64,000 nucleotides of DNA. It comes from Vagococcus_D sp963518325. GTDB lineage: Bacteria > Bacillota > Bacilli > Lactobacillales > Vagococcaceae. The notes beneath the pieces are model-generated. The model saw only the letters and a list, made by a program, of their open reading frames with translations. It was not told the DNA's origin and did not search any database. The stretch covers positions 1 to 64,000 of the forward strand of contig NZ_CAUQJB010000019.1 of assembly GCF_963518325.1 (NCBI RefSeq), read 5' to 3'. Each line of letters begins with the position of its first letter. Positions within the stretch are counted from its first letter, which is position 1. Both the position numbers and the translations under genes were made by a program. Of the stretch, positions 17,898-26,131 are shown one piece after another.

Positions 17898-18213
17898 AAT
17901 TTTCCTCCATCTTAGCTAGTGATAATACTCGGTCAACCACTTTTGTGCCGTCCATTCGACCATATTCCAGTATGGGAATGGACATGACTTTTTTAGTGGT
18001 TCCTTTAAATAAGGCTTGGTACTTTTTTTCTAAAAATGAAACCTGGGGTCCCAGTAACAAGATATCAGTCTCAGCTAAATACTTGTCAAATTCTTTTTCT
18101 GAGACGGACATTAACTCAATTGCCACCTCCTTTTCTTCAATTGCCTTTTTCATCTTACTGACGAGTAAACTCGTTGACATTCCAGCAGCACAGGCCAGGG
18201 TAACTCTCAGCAT
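17890..18213 (-). CDS. PTS IIB subunit, lactose/cellobiose family
   Basis: Cytosolic phosphotransfer protein of 107 residues. The P-loop-like CAAGMSTSLL motif places the phosphorylated Cys at residue 8, as in CelA/ChbB-type IIB proteins. It starts one base after the IIA stop region and overlaps the IIC gene, so the three are cotranslated. It carries phosphate from IIA to the sugar on IIC. Confidence 0.93.
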   Translation of the reverse strand: MLRVTLACAAGMSTSLLVSKMKKAIEEKEVAIELMSVSEKEFDKYLAETDILLLGPQVSFLEKKYQALFKGTTKKVMSIPILEYGRMDGTKVVDRVLSLAKMEENYE

Positions 18214-18546
18214 TTACTTGCCTCCTTTCAGTTTAAATAAGTCAATAAAATTCCCCGCTAAATCAATAATCGTCAACGCGTTCATGTAGTGATCTAGGGC
18301 ATGGATGTCCATCAACGAAATGCCTTGCCCATCTTGGGTTGTCTCCAAGTTGTCACTGATAATCTCCTTTTGAAAGCGATTGGCTTTATTTAATTCCTCT
18401 GTCGCTTCGATTTGCAGCTGCGCTGCAGACTCAAATCGCCCTTCCTTTGCGGCTTCGATGGCTTGTAACGCTAAACTTCTAGCATAGCCTCCGTGAACGA
18501 TTAACATAACTGCTCGCTCTTCGTATTGTTCATCCTGATCTCTCAC
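18214..18546 (-). CDS. PTS IIA subunit, lactose/cellobiose family
   Basis: Helical IIA protein of the LacF/ChbA type; the phospho-acceptor His is in the C-terminal MDIHALDHYMNALT segment, and HGGYARSLALQAIEAAKEG is the conserved first-helix region. An ATG at 18591 is in frame but lies inside the -24/-12 promoter, so it cannot be transcribed and is rejected. GGAGG at 18557-18561 serves GTG at 18546 (spacing 10) or GTG at 18552 (spacing 4); 18546 is preferred and gives 110 residues, the family length. It is the first gene of the operon. Confidence 0.85.
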   Translation of the reverse strand: MRDQDEQYEERAVMLIVHGGYARSLALQAIEAAKEGRFESAAQLQIEATEELNKANRFQKEIISDNLETTQDGQGISLMDIHALDHYMNALTIIDLAGNFIDLFKLKGGK

Positions 18547-18580
18547 TGGCACTTCACCTCCGGTTCTCACTTTTACTAAA

Positions 18581-18595
18581 GCAAGTTCCATGCCA
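18581..18595 (-). promoter_or_regulatory. Sigma-54 (-24/-12) promoter of the PTS operon
   Basis: The minus strand reads TGGCATGGAACTTGC, a near-consensus RpoN promoter: GG at -24 and GC at -12 with exactly ten bases between them, five bases between TGGCAT and TTGC. It lies just upstream of the reset IIA start and next to a LevR-type activator gene, which makes chance unlikely. Confidence 0.88.
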
Positions 18596-18652
18596 GCTTT
18601 TTAACACCCTGAAAAAGCCTGACAGAACACGACTTTTATTAGTAGGGATATC

Positions 18653-18698
18653 ATGTGTTTCATTTGTGGAGCAATCACTTTGAGCAAATGAAACACAT
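18653..18698. promoter_or_regulatory. Enhancer (upstream activating sequence) for the LevR-like activator
   Basis: Perfect inverted repeat with 14-bp arms ATGTGTTTCATTTG and CAAATGAAACACAT and an 18-bp spacer, about 58-103 bases upstream of the -24 element and upstream of the divergent activator gene. Size and position fit a binding site for a sigma-54 activator. A further half-site-like TTGAAACAAG follows at about 18699. Confidence 0.75.
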
Positions 18699-18799
18699 TG
18701 AAACAAGTTCACTCTGGTATTTACTTTTAATGATTCCTGTTCCATAATGTATCTATTCCCATCTCTATCACACGCTTACATAAAGGAGTCGATGCATTT

Positions 18800-21448
18800 A
18801 TGAAACGAATTGATTTAATTTTGTCAGAAATGACTAAACTGTATTCCGGCGAAGGCCTGTCAACCATGCGAATTGCCGAACAAATAAACTTGTCGAGAGC
18901 CAATGTCAGCAATGATTTAAATGAACTCGTTAAAATGGGGTTGGCTCGCAAAGAAGCGGGCAAGCCTGTCCTCTATCATCCTGTTATTAAACAATCCAAA
19001 TTAGAGCAGTTTGAGCGGGACAATCCCTCATTGCAGATGGTCATCAAACAGGCGAAAGCAGCCGTATTATACCCACCAAAAGGGTTGAATATGCTAATTT
19101 ACGGGGAAACCGGTGTGGGGAAATCCATGCTGGCTTCCTTGATTTACGACTATGCACAGTATACTAATCAATTAGAGGACCTGCCCTTTGTCCAGTTTAA
19201 TTGTGCAGATTATGCCAATAATCCGCAACTACTAGTTGGACAGCTTTTTGGCATTTCAAAAAATGCCTATACCGGCGCGGAAGAAGAAAAAAAGGGCTTG
19301 ATTGAAAAAGCCAATGGCGGTATTTTATTTTTGGATGAGATTCACCGGTTGCCTCCTGAGGGACAAGAAATCTTCTTTACTTTTCTTGATCGAGGGGTCT
19401 ATCACCGCTTAGGCGAATCTGATGTGGAGCGTCAAGCCAGTGTGTTGATCATAGCTGCCACAACGGAGGCAAGTAATTCGGCCTTGCTCAATACTTTTCA
19501 ACGACGGATTCCCATGATTTTAATGTTGCCTAATCTCGCAGAAAGAACTTCCGAAGAACGGGCCGCTTTAATCTCCTTATTTTTTCAACAGGAAGCCAAT
19601 CGTTTAAATGAGACCATCAAAATCACCAAAAACTCACTACGTGCTTTCTTAAATTACGACTGTTTGCACAATATTGGGCAATTAAAAAATGATATCCAAC
19701 TGACTTGTGCCAAAGCTTACGCTGACTTTTTAGTCATGTCGCACAAAGAAATTGTGATTCATAGCCCAGAGCTACCACCTTACATCTTGATGGGCTTATA
19801 CTCGGCCAGCGAAAAAAAAGACGATAGTCTTACTAGCCAGTTAGCTGGTAAATACATCGCCTTTGAACCAGAATGTGAGGATAATTGCCACCAAAACGCC
19901 CTTAATATCTATGAATTAATCCATTCCAATGAGTTGATTCATCAAGATGAGACCTTGGGTTATGATGAGATTCAAGAAATTTTACGGACTAATTTTGACA
20001 CATTTTTCCCACCACAAAGTCATCCACAGAGTATGGATAATCTTAAAATAATGATGTCAGAGCCTCTTTATAAAATTTGTACTGAGACGATTGCTTTGGC
20101 AGAGAATCTCTTAAAGCGCCCCATTAATAACAAGCTAAAGCAATCGATGGCGATTCATATTTCCACGATTTACCATCGAATTAAACGAGGTGATTTACCA
20201 AAAAAGCATCATGATGCAGACGAACTGGCCAATTTGTATCCCCACTATTTTAGTATTGCTACGGAGTGCTTATTGTTCTTAAATGCGGCCTTAGACATTG
20301 ATATCCCTCAGGAAGAAGTCGCTTTTCTAACGATGTTTTTTATTTATAATGACCAAAATGATCATCAAAAAGAAAACTTAGTGCGCGTTTTTGTCGTCTC
20401 TCACGGGGCCTCATCGGCGACTTCCATGGCCGCTTTTGTCAATGAATTACTAGGAACAGAACATGCTGTTGGGATTAACATGGATTTAAGTGAAAGCCCT
20501 TCGATTATTATTGAACAGATCAGGCAGCTGATTCTCAGCAGTCACTCAACCAGCGACAGTCTTTTTCTAGTTGATATGGGCTCTTTAATTAATCTAGGAA
20601 CGGAAATCGAAAAAACCTGCCAGATTAAGTGTCGAACGTTTGATATGTCCAGCACAATTCACGTCCTTGAAGCGACGCGTAAAGCCATAATTGGAACACC
20701 TATCGATGAAATTTTCCAAGATTTATTAAGCATTCGTTCTAGCAACAATCCAACAAATGCTCAAAATCAGTTTCCTGTGATTCCTGAAGAGGATAAAGTT
20801 TCAGTTATTTTATCTTTTTGTTTAACTGGTGAAGGGACTGCGGTCATTATGAAAAATCTGTTAAAACAAAAATTAAGTAATTTGCCAGATAGTATCAAAA
20901 TCATTACCATTACTTTGCTGCGGGATGAATCGATTGGTAGTTACATCAAGCATATGCAAAATCAGTATCACATTTTATGTGTGGTCACAACAGTTCCGAT
21001 TGAAACGGCCCTGCCTCAATTTCAATTGTATGATCTATTTAACAGTCATGTCATTCAACAGATTCAGTACTTTATCGAATTGGACACCACTTATCGGGAG
21101 ATTGAGCTGACTTTGAAAGATGAACTTAAACATATTGACAGTTTTGCTATAGTGGCCGATACAAAAAAGTTTATCAAACGAATTGAAAATGTCTTTGGTA
21201 TTAATTTTAATATCAAAATTATTTTCGGTGCTATTTTTCATATATCATGCCTTGTTGATCGCCTAAAGGGCGATTACAATTTCATTGATTTCCCCGATAG
21301 TCAAGCCTATAAACAAAAATATCTAAAGGAGTTCAATATCATCTGTGGTCTCTTAACCACTTTCGAACGGGATTATGAGATTGTTATCCCAGACAATGAA
21401 GTCCTCTATTTGATTTCTATTTTCTTTGGCGAACTTCAAGAAGATTGA
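18800..21448 (+). CDS. LevR-type sigma-54 activator with PRD and PTS domains
   Basis: Transcriptional activator of 882 residues that opens sigma-54 promoters, here most likely that of the divergent PTS operon. Domains in order: winged HTH (residues 1-65, STMRIAEQINLSRANVSNDL); AAA+ domain with Walker A GETGVGKS (102-109), a variant sigma-54 contact loop NAYTGA in place of GAFTGA, and Walker B ILFLDEIH; a first PRD (HIS..YHRIKRG); an EIIA-Man-like part with VSHGASSATSM, whose His is the expected phosphorylation site; an EIIB-like part; and a second PRD with FHISCLVDRL at the C-terminus. Phosphorylation by HPr and the cognate PTS should set activity. GGAG lies 12 bases before the ATG, a rather long spacing. 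Confidence 0.92.
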   Translation: MKRIDLILSEMTKLYSGEGLSTMRIAEQINLSRANVSNDLNELVKMGLARKEAGKPVLYHPVIKQSKLEQFERDNPSLQMVIKQAKAAVLYPPKGLNMLIYGETGVGKSMLASLIYDYAQYTNQLEDLPFVQFNCADYANNPQLLVGQLFGISKNAYTGAEEEKKGLIEKANGGILFLDEIHRLPPEGQEIFFTFLDRGVYHRLGESDVERQASVLIIAATTEASNSALLNTFQRRIPMILMLPNLAERTSEERAALISLFFQQEANRLNETIKITKNSLRAFLNYDCLHNIGQLKNDIQLTCAKAYADFLVMSHKEIVIHSPELPPYILMGLYSASEKKDDSLTSQLAGKYIAFEPECEDNCHQNALNIYELIHSNELIHQDETLGYDEIQEILRTNFDTFFPPQSHPQSMDNLKIMMSEPLYKICTETIALAENLLKRPINNKLKQSMAIHISTIYHRIKRGDLPKKHHDADELANLYPHYFSIATECLLFLNAALDIDIPQEEVAFLTMFFIYNDQNDHQKENLVRVFVVSHGASSATSMAAFVNELLGTEHAVGINMDLSESPSIIIEQIRQLILSSHSTSDSLFLVDMGSLINLGTEIEKTCQIKCRTFDMSSTIHVLEATRKAIIGTPIDEIFQDLLSIRSSNNPTNAQNQFPVIPEEDKVSVILSFCLTGEGTAVIMKNLLKQKLSNLPDSIKIITITLLRDESIGSYIKHMQNQYHILCVVTTVPIETALPQFQLYDLFNSHVIQQIQYFIELDTTYREIELTLKDELKHIDSFAIVADTKKFIKRIENVFGINFNIKIIFGAIFHISCLVDRLKGDYNFIDFPDSQAYKQKYLKEFNIICGLLTTFERDYEIVIPDNEVLYLISIFFGELQED

Positions 21449-21486
21449 CAAAAAAGGACTCAAAAGGATTGCTCACCTTTGAGTCC
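21449..21486 (-). terminator. Terminator between the activator and stress-protein genes
   Basis: Arms AGGACTCAAAAGG and CCTTTGAGTCCT (21454-21466, 21475-21486), with T5 on the minus strand just after the usp stop codon. It may also stop transcription of the convergent activator gene. Confidence 0.85.
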
Positions 21487-21492
21487 TATGGA

Positions 21493-21951
21493 TTATTCCA
21501 AGCCTTTACTTTCAGGATTCTTCACGACTAATACGTTACACGCCGCGTGCTGCACTACGTAGCTAGTAGTCGAACCAATGATCATCCGATTGACGACGCC
21601 TTTTCCTGTGGCGCCGATAATCAGCAACTCAATGTCATACTGCTCCGCTACAAATTTGGCAATGCTGGTTTTAGGATTACCTAAGCGAATAATTGGCACC
21701 ACGTCTACTAATTGATGAGTGGCTGCGTATTCAAGGTATTTATCCATTTCCTTCTCAGCAGCCTCTTCTTCTTCCCTGATGATTTCACCATAGGCAAAAG
21801 GGCTGTAGGAGCCCGCCTGGTCGTTAATAACTTGCAAAACATGTAAAGAGGCATGATTGCGTTTGGCAACTTCTACTGCGTGTTTAAAGGCTAAATCCGA
21901 ATTATCAGATCCATCAACCGCCACTAAAATTCGTTGATAATTACTTAACAT
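21493..21951 (-). CDS. Universal stress protein (UspA family)
   Basis: Cytosolic nucleotide-binding stress protein of 152 residues. The ATP-binding signature G-2x-G-9x-G-S/T is seen as GATGKGVVNRMIIGSTTSYV, and the start RILVAVDGSDNSDLAFKHA is typical. GGAG lies nine bases before the ATG. It is a single-gene unit between two terminators. Confidence 0.93.
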   Translation of the reverse strand: MLSNYQRILVAVDGSDNSDLAFKHAVEVAKRNHASLHVLQVINDQAGSYSPFAYGEIIREEEEAAEKEMDKYLEYAATHQLVDVVPIIRLGNPKTSIAKFVAEQYDIELLIIGATGKGVVNRMIIGSTTSYVVQHAACNVLVVKNPESKGLE

Positions 21952-22020
21952 GGAAATCCACTCCTCTCTTTGATGTCTTTAGTATAACATTAATTGGGTA
22001 ACGGTTACATTATTAAGCAA

Positions 22021-22054
22021 AAAGACACCTACTTTGATCGAAGTAGGTGTCTTT
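22021..22054 (-). terminator. Terminator after the rhodanese gene
   Basis: Perfect 14-bp stem AAAGACACCTACTT/AAGTAGGTGTCTTT with a six-base loop, with a T-run on the minus strand, six bases after the rhodanese stop codon. Confidence 0.9.
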
Positions 22055-22059
22055 TCTAA

Positions 22060-22458
22060 TTATTTTTTCTTGATTTTACCTGTCCAGTTGTTGTAGCCGC
22101 CTTTTAAGATGTACACATCTGTGTAGCCGTTTTTGCGCAAAATATTAGCAGAACGGATACTTAGGGTCTTCTTTTGGTCATACAAAAAGATCGGCAAATC
22201 TTTTCTTAAGGAGCTGTGTGCCTGTTTAAAGGTTGAATAAGGAATGCTGCGAGCCCCTAAAATATGACCGGCATTAAAGACATCTTTTTCTCGCACGTCA
22301 ATGATTTGACCTTTGCGCATGATTTCTCTAAATTCTTCTTCGGTAATTGTTTTGGCGGATTTTTTCGCCATTAGACGTAGGTATATTTCATTTCCCGCCA
22401 TCCATAATAAGATGGCACCTAAAATAATGTTAATAATTAAAAATGGGCTAATAGTCAC
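22060..22458 (-). CDS. Membrane-anchored rhodanese-like protein lacking the catalytic Cys
   Basis: Protein of 132 residues: one N-terminal transmembrane helix (residues about 5-25), then a rhodanese domain with EEFREIMRKGQIIDVREKDVFNAGHILGA and the closing LKGGYNNWTG. The active-site loop, normally Cys-x4-R-[ST], reads YDQKKTLSIRSA, with Asp at the Cys position, so sulfur transfer is not expected. The start is GTG at 22458 with GAGG ten bases before it. It lies 30 bases after glucokinase, the order also common in enterococci, and probably shares its transcript. Confidence 0.88.
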   Translation of the reverse strand: MTISPFLIINIILGAILLWMAGNEIYLRLMAKKSAKTITEEEFREIMRKGQIIDVREKDVFNAGHILGARSIPYSTFKQAHSSLRKDLPIFLYDQKKTLSIRSANILRKNGYTDVYILKGGYNNWTGKIKKK

Positions 22459-22488
22459 TGCTTTGCTTCCTCTCTAATAAAAACTGTA

Positions 22489-23673
22489 TTACTTAAACTG
22501 TAATGCTAATGAGCTAGCACCGATTACGCCGGCTTCATTTCCTAACTGAGCTAATTTGAGCTTAGTACTTTCTCTCACTTGAGGGAAGGTAAATTGGTCA
22601 AAGTAAGTTTGAATACGGCTTCTTAAGAATTCTCCTGCCGCAGACACACCTCCACCAATGACAATGTCAGTTGGGTTAAGCATATTACCGATATTACCAC
22701 ATGCCAGCCCTAAATAAAAGGCAACTTTATCAACGACTAATAACGCAAAATCATCGCCAGCTTCCGCCAACTCAAAAACTGATTTACTGGTCACGTCCTG
22801 ACCGTCGTCAATCATGTATTTTAATTTAGAATCCCCTGAATATTCTTCTGACATGGTTCGCGCTAAGCGGACAACCCCTGTGGCACTAGCAACTGTTTCC
22901 AGACAGCCTTTTTTCCCACAAGTACAATCAAAACCATCAATTGGTTCCACCGTAATATGACCGATTTCACCAGCGGCACCCACAGCTCCATGGAGTAAAT
23001 TGCCTTCAGCAATAATCCCGCCACCAACACCAGTTCCTAGTGTAATAAAGGTTACTTCTGGGCTATTTTCACCTGCCCCTTTCCATTTTTCACCTAAAGC
23101 AGCCACATTGGCATCGTTGTCGATTGCAAAGGGAATGCCTAGTTCTGATTCAATTGGCTTTTTAATTTCTTGGAGTGTCTTCCAATTTAAATTATACGCG
23201 CCAATCACAGTCCCAGCCTCACGGTCCACCGTTCCCGGTGTCCCCATACCAATTCCGATAAAGTCTTCCGCTTTCATGTTATACAAGTCTAAGCGATGAC
23301 GAATGGATTTAATAATATCAGGAACAATCAAGGTTCCTTCTTGACCAATATTCGTTTCAATACTCCACTTTTGTTGTACTTCCCCTTCAACTGTTAAAAT
23401 CGCAAACTTAACAGTCGTACCACCTAGATCAATGCCGATTAATTTGCCGTCCACAACAACATCCTCCTTATTCTTCTCACGCCTTACTTCAATTTCGTGT
23501 TCGCGTGTTAAAATCATTTTAATTTGTTGATACGTTTTTAACTCCAAGATACCAGCCTGATACAAGCTGTCAATTTCAATGCCAATCATTTCAATATCCC
23601 ATAAACGCTTGCCCAAGTAGACAATCGTTCCGTAGGATTTTAACAGCTGCTGGACATCGTAAAGTGTTTCCAT
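22489..23673 (-). CDS. glcK: YqgQ (DUF910) joined in frame to ROK-family glucokinase
   Basis: The single frame of 394 codons covers two genes that are separate in Bacillus and most relatives. Residues 1-68 match YqgQ (METLYDVQQLLKSYGTIVYL opening). Residues 74-394 form a complete 321-residue ROK glucokinase: ATP motif IGIDLGGTTVKF, GTPG.VD, catalytic DNDANVAALGE, TLGTGVGGG, the zinc-binding HITVEP..CTCGKKGCLE region. No stop codon separates the parts. Glucokinase phosphorylates free glucose for glycolysis. An internal strong ribosome binding site and GTG at codon 74 (see separate entry) mean that glucokinase could still be made as its own protein. Confidence 0.92.
   Translation of the reverse strand: METLYDVQQLLKSYGTIVYLGKRLWDIEMIGIEIDSLYQAGILELKTYQQIKMILTREHEIEVRREKNKEDVVVDGKLIGIDLGGTTVKFAILTVEGEVQQKWSIETNIGQEGTLIVPDIIKSIRHRLDLYNMKAEDFIGIGMGTPGTVDREAGTVIGAYNLNWKTLQEIKKPIESELGIPFAIDNDANVAALGEKWKGAGENSPEVTFITLGTGVGGGIIAEGNLLHGAVGAAGEIGHITVEPIDGFDCTCGKKGCLETVASATGVVRLARTMSEEYSGDSKLKYMIDDGQDVTSKSVFELAEAGDDFALLVVDKVAFYLGLACGNIGNMLNPTDIVIGGGVSAAGEFLRSRIQTYFDQFTFPQVRESTKLKLAQLGNEAGVIGASSLALQFK
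23452..23469 (-). promoter_or_regulatory. Internal ribosome binding site and GTG start of glucokinase
   Basis: Inside the joined frame the minus strand reads AAGGAGG (23469-23463), eight bases, then GTG (23454-23452), codon 74. Translation from here gives 321 residues, the normal length of glucokinase. The same place holds an out-of-frame TAA overlapping the Shine-Dalgarno sequence, the likely ancestral YqgQ stop. Confidence 0.8.
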
Positions 23674-23864
23674 TTATAGACACTTCCTTATCTCAATTAC
23701 CTCACTGCCTGCCTTTAGTGTAGACCACCTGTGAAAGTTGCTCACAAAAAAAGAGCCTACAGGAAAAAGTAAGCTAGTGTTTATTATACCTAATACCTAG
23801 GAGCTTTGGCAATGGTTAACCAGAAGAATTGCTAGAATTGGTCCTTATTTCAGCAAATTGACCT

Positions 23865-23897
23865 AAAAAAACAGCCATGACTGTCTCGTCACGGCTG
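23865..23897 (-). terminator. Terminator of the antiporter gene
   Basis: Arms CAGCCATGAC and GTCACGGCTG with one mismatch (23872-23881, 23888-23897), followed on the minus strand by seven T, eleven bases after the stop codon. Confidence 0.88.
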
Positions 23898-23907
23898 CTT
23901 CTGTCAT

Positions 23908-25083
23908 TTAGGCTTTTTTTGCTTCTGGACTACGCTCAATGAAGAACTTAATTAATAAAGGTGAGATCAAGGTGGAAATAATGATAGCCACCACAATCGC
24001 TGAATAAATACTACCTGTAATCAAATTCATTCCTCGGCCAAGCTGGACAATGATTAAAGCCATTTCCCCTCGCGAAACCATCCCGGCGCCCACAATCCAT
24101 GAGCGATTGGCATCGATTTTGGAAAGTCGACCACTGATGTAACCACCAACTAATTTTGACACGACGGCTGCAATCGATAAAAGGATGATAAAGAATGCAT
24201 GCTCTTTGAAAGCCGAAAACTGAATATCCAAGCCGATTGACACGAAGAAAATCGGAATAAATAAGGAATACCCAATGGTAGAGACACGACTTTCTACCGT
24301 GTGTTTTGATTGGTGTGAAGACAGTAGTAAGCCCATAAAGAAGGCCCCGATAACATCGCTCATGCCTAATGTTTCAGATAATAAGGCAAATGCAAAACAG
24401 AGGACCAGAGCGATGGCTACTTCTCCTTCAGTCGCTACAAGTTTTTTGGCAAAAGTCATAAAGGGATTTAATAAAAACTTAGCAAACAGATAAAGAATGA
24501 AGAAGAAGAGAATCTTGGTTCCTAATAAATCCCAGAACAACTGACCACTAAAGGTGAAGGCCCCTTCCAAATTAACGATGGTTGAAAAGATACTGACTAT
24601 CAAAACCACCACAATATCATCAACTACGGCTGCTCCTAGGATAATCGAGCCTTCTTCCGTATCCAATCGGCGATATTCTTTCAGCACTTGAACGGAAATA
24701 CTGACGGAAGTGGCACTAAAGACAATGCCTAAGAAAACCGCACTCATGGTTGATAAATCAAACATGGCTCCCACAAGACCGCAGAGAATCAGAGGAAATA
24801 AAATTCCCAAAATAGCCACGGAAACAGATGGTTTTAAATATTTTTTTAATAGATTAAAATCACTTTCCAAACCAGCCAGAAACATTAATAAGACGACGCC
24901 GATTTGTGAAAATACGTGTAGTACATCAGAAGGATGGACCAAATTAAGTAAGGCTGGTCCTACTAAAATCCCGACTAACAGTTCGCCGATAACGGCAGGA
25001 ATACCAATTCTGTTGCACAGATGACTGGCAACTTTGGTTCCTAAAAGAATCACGATAATCGCGATAACTATTTCTTCAAACAT
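23908..25083 (-). CDS. CPA2-family Na+/H+ antiporter, NapA/KefB-like
   Basis: Integral membrane cation/proton exchanger, 391 residues with about 12-13 hydrophobic segments, close in size to Enterococcus hirae NapA. The ion-binding motif GAAVVDDIVVVL has the Asp-Asp pair of electrogenic CPA2 members. The start at 25083 is chosen because AAGGGGAG lies six bases upstream and it opens directly into the first helix; the longer reading adds 53 hydrophilic residues with no ribosome binding site. There is no C-terminal RCK domain. It sits between the rhomboid and glucokinase genes, interrupting the order found in Bacillus. Confidence 0.9.
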   Translation of the reverse strand: MFEEIVIAIIVILLGTKVASHLCNRIGIPAVIGELLVGILVGPALLNLVHPSDVLHVFSQIGVVLLMFLAGLESDFNLLKKYLKPSVSVAILGILFPLILCGLVGAMFDLSTMSAVFLGIVFSATSVSISVQVLKEYRRLDTEEGSIILGAAVVDDIVVVLIVSIFSTIVNLEGAFTFSGQLFWDLLGTKILFFFILYLFAKFLLNPFMTFAKKLVATEGEVAIALVLCFAFALLSETLGMSDVIGAFFMGLLLSSHQSKHTVESRVSTIGYSLFIPIFFVSIGLDIQFSAFKEHAFFIILLSIAAVVSKLVGGYISGRLSKIDANRSWIVGAGMVSRGEMALIIVQLGRGMNLITGSIYSAIVVAIIISTLISPLLIKFFIERSPEAKKA

Positions 25084-25282
25084 GGTAAACTCCCCTTTCA
25101 ATACACAAAAATAGACAGTCCGACTTTCAGTTTTCTTCCCGCCCTTTGAAGAAAAAACCTTGAAAGCATCGCTGCCCAACCGAAACACGTATTTATTTTT
25201 CAAACACTTATCTAGTATGCCATGAATTTGGAAAAATATCAAAAATTTTGCACATTTTTTCTAATATATTTTACATTTCACA

Positions 25283-25328
25283 CAAAAAAGACCTTTAATA
25301 CTTCCTGTCTCAGGTAAGCATTAAAGGT
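25283..25328 (-). terminator. Terminator of the rhomboid gene
   Basis: Long imperfect hairpin with arms ACCTTTAATACTT and AAGCATTAAAGGT and six T on the minus strand, five bases after the stop codon. Confidence 0.85.
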
Positions 25329-25333
25329 ATAGA

Positions 25334-26083
25334 TTAAAATCCTAGTACTTCTCTAAAGCCATACAGTAAGCAAAAGACGATAAAGAAAGCAAACATCAAC
25401 CCAAAGCGAATGCGTCGGTGTACATCATGAGAGCTCGACTCGTATTGGGTTCCTTTTAGAGCTGGTATTGCAATCACAAACCCAAGGAGAAAACCACCAA
25501 CTGCTCCACCAACATGTCCTAAGATATCAATGCCACTACTGAACAAATTCATGATCAGGTTAAGGACGATCAAGGTTAACATGCGTTGAGACATAAACTG
25601 AATCATTGGGTGATGAGGATAAACCCGACCGAGAGCCACAAAAATCCCAAATAAACCAAAAAGCGAGGTGCTAGCGCCGGCAGAGATGGCATTGGCATTG
25701 CCAAAAGCAAAACTTAAGACATTTCCCGCCACACCTGTTAGTAGATACACCGCCAAAAATCGCCAGTGTCCCAACATGGCTTCTAATTGCGTCCCTATAA
25801 AATAGAGAGTCAGTGAATTGACAATGAGATGCATAAAGCCGATATGTACAAATATGGGCGTGATAAAGCGCCAGTATTCATGAGCGTATGTGACGTACCC
25901 TTTCAACATGGCCCCGTGAGAGACTAAAATTTCACCATTTAGGGAGCCGTCAATCCCCAATCCGCGACTCATTCCCGTCAAGGTCATGGAAAGAAAGACG
26001 ATTATTTGAATTCCCAGTAATCCCCAGACCATCAGCGGCATATTTTTAATTCGTTTTAATTTCATTTCTGTTTGGTAATCCAT
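25334..26083 (-). CDS. Rhomboid intramembrane serine protease (YqgP-like)
   Basis: Membrane protease of 249 residues with seven hydrophobic segments. The catalytic Ser is in SAGASTSLFGLFG (near residue 137) and the His in GHVGGAVGGFLLG (near 188); HIGFMHLIVNSLTL and the following loop are also typical. AGGAG lies six bases before the ATG. It is 48 bases after 5-FTHF cyclo-ligase, the same order as yqgN-yqgP in Bacillus, but it lacks the N-terminal cytosolic domain of YqgP. Confidence 0.93.
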   Translation of the reverse strand: MDYQTEMKLKRIKNMPLMVWGLLGIQIIVFLSMTLTGMSRGLGIDGSLNGEILVSHGAMLKGYVTYAHEYWRFITPIFVHIGFMHLIVNSLTLYFIGTQLEAMLGHWRFLAVYLLTGVAGNVLSFAFGNANAISAGASTSLFGLFGIFVALGRVYPHHPMIQFMSQRMLTLIVLNLIMNLFSSGIDILGHVGGAVGGFLLGFVIAIPALKGTQYESSSHDVHRRIRFGLMFAFFIVFCLLYGFREVLGF

Positions 26084-26131
26084 TCAATTCTCCTAACATT
26101 TCTTAACTTGATTTAGTTATCTTACAATTTA

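Noticed and set aside
18591..18591. ATG at 18591 as the start of PTS IIA
   Set aside because: It lies inside the -24/-12 promoter and would be upstream of the transcription start.
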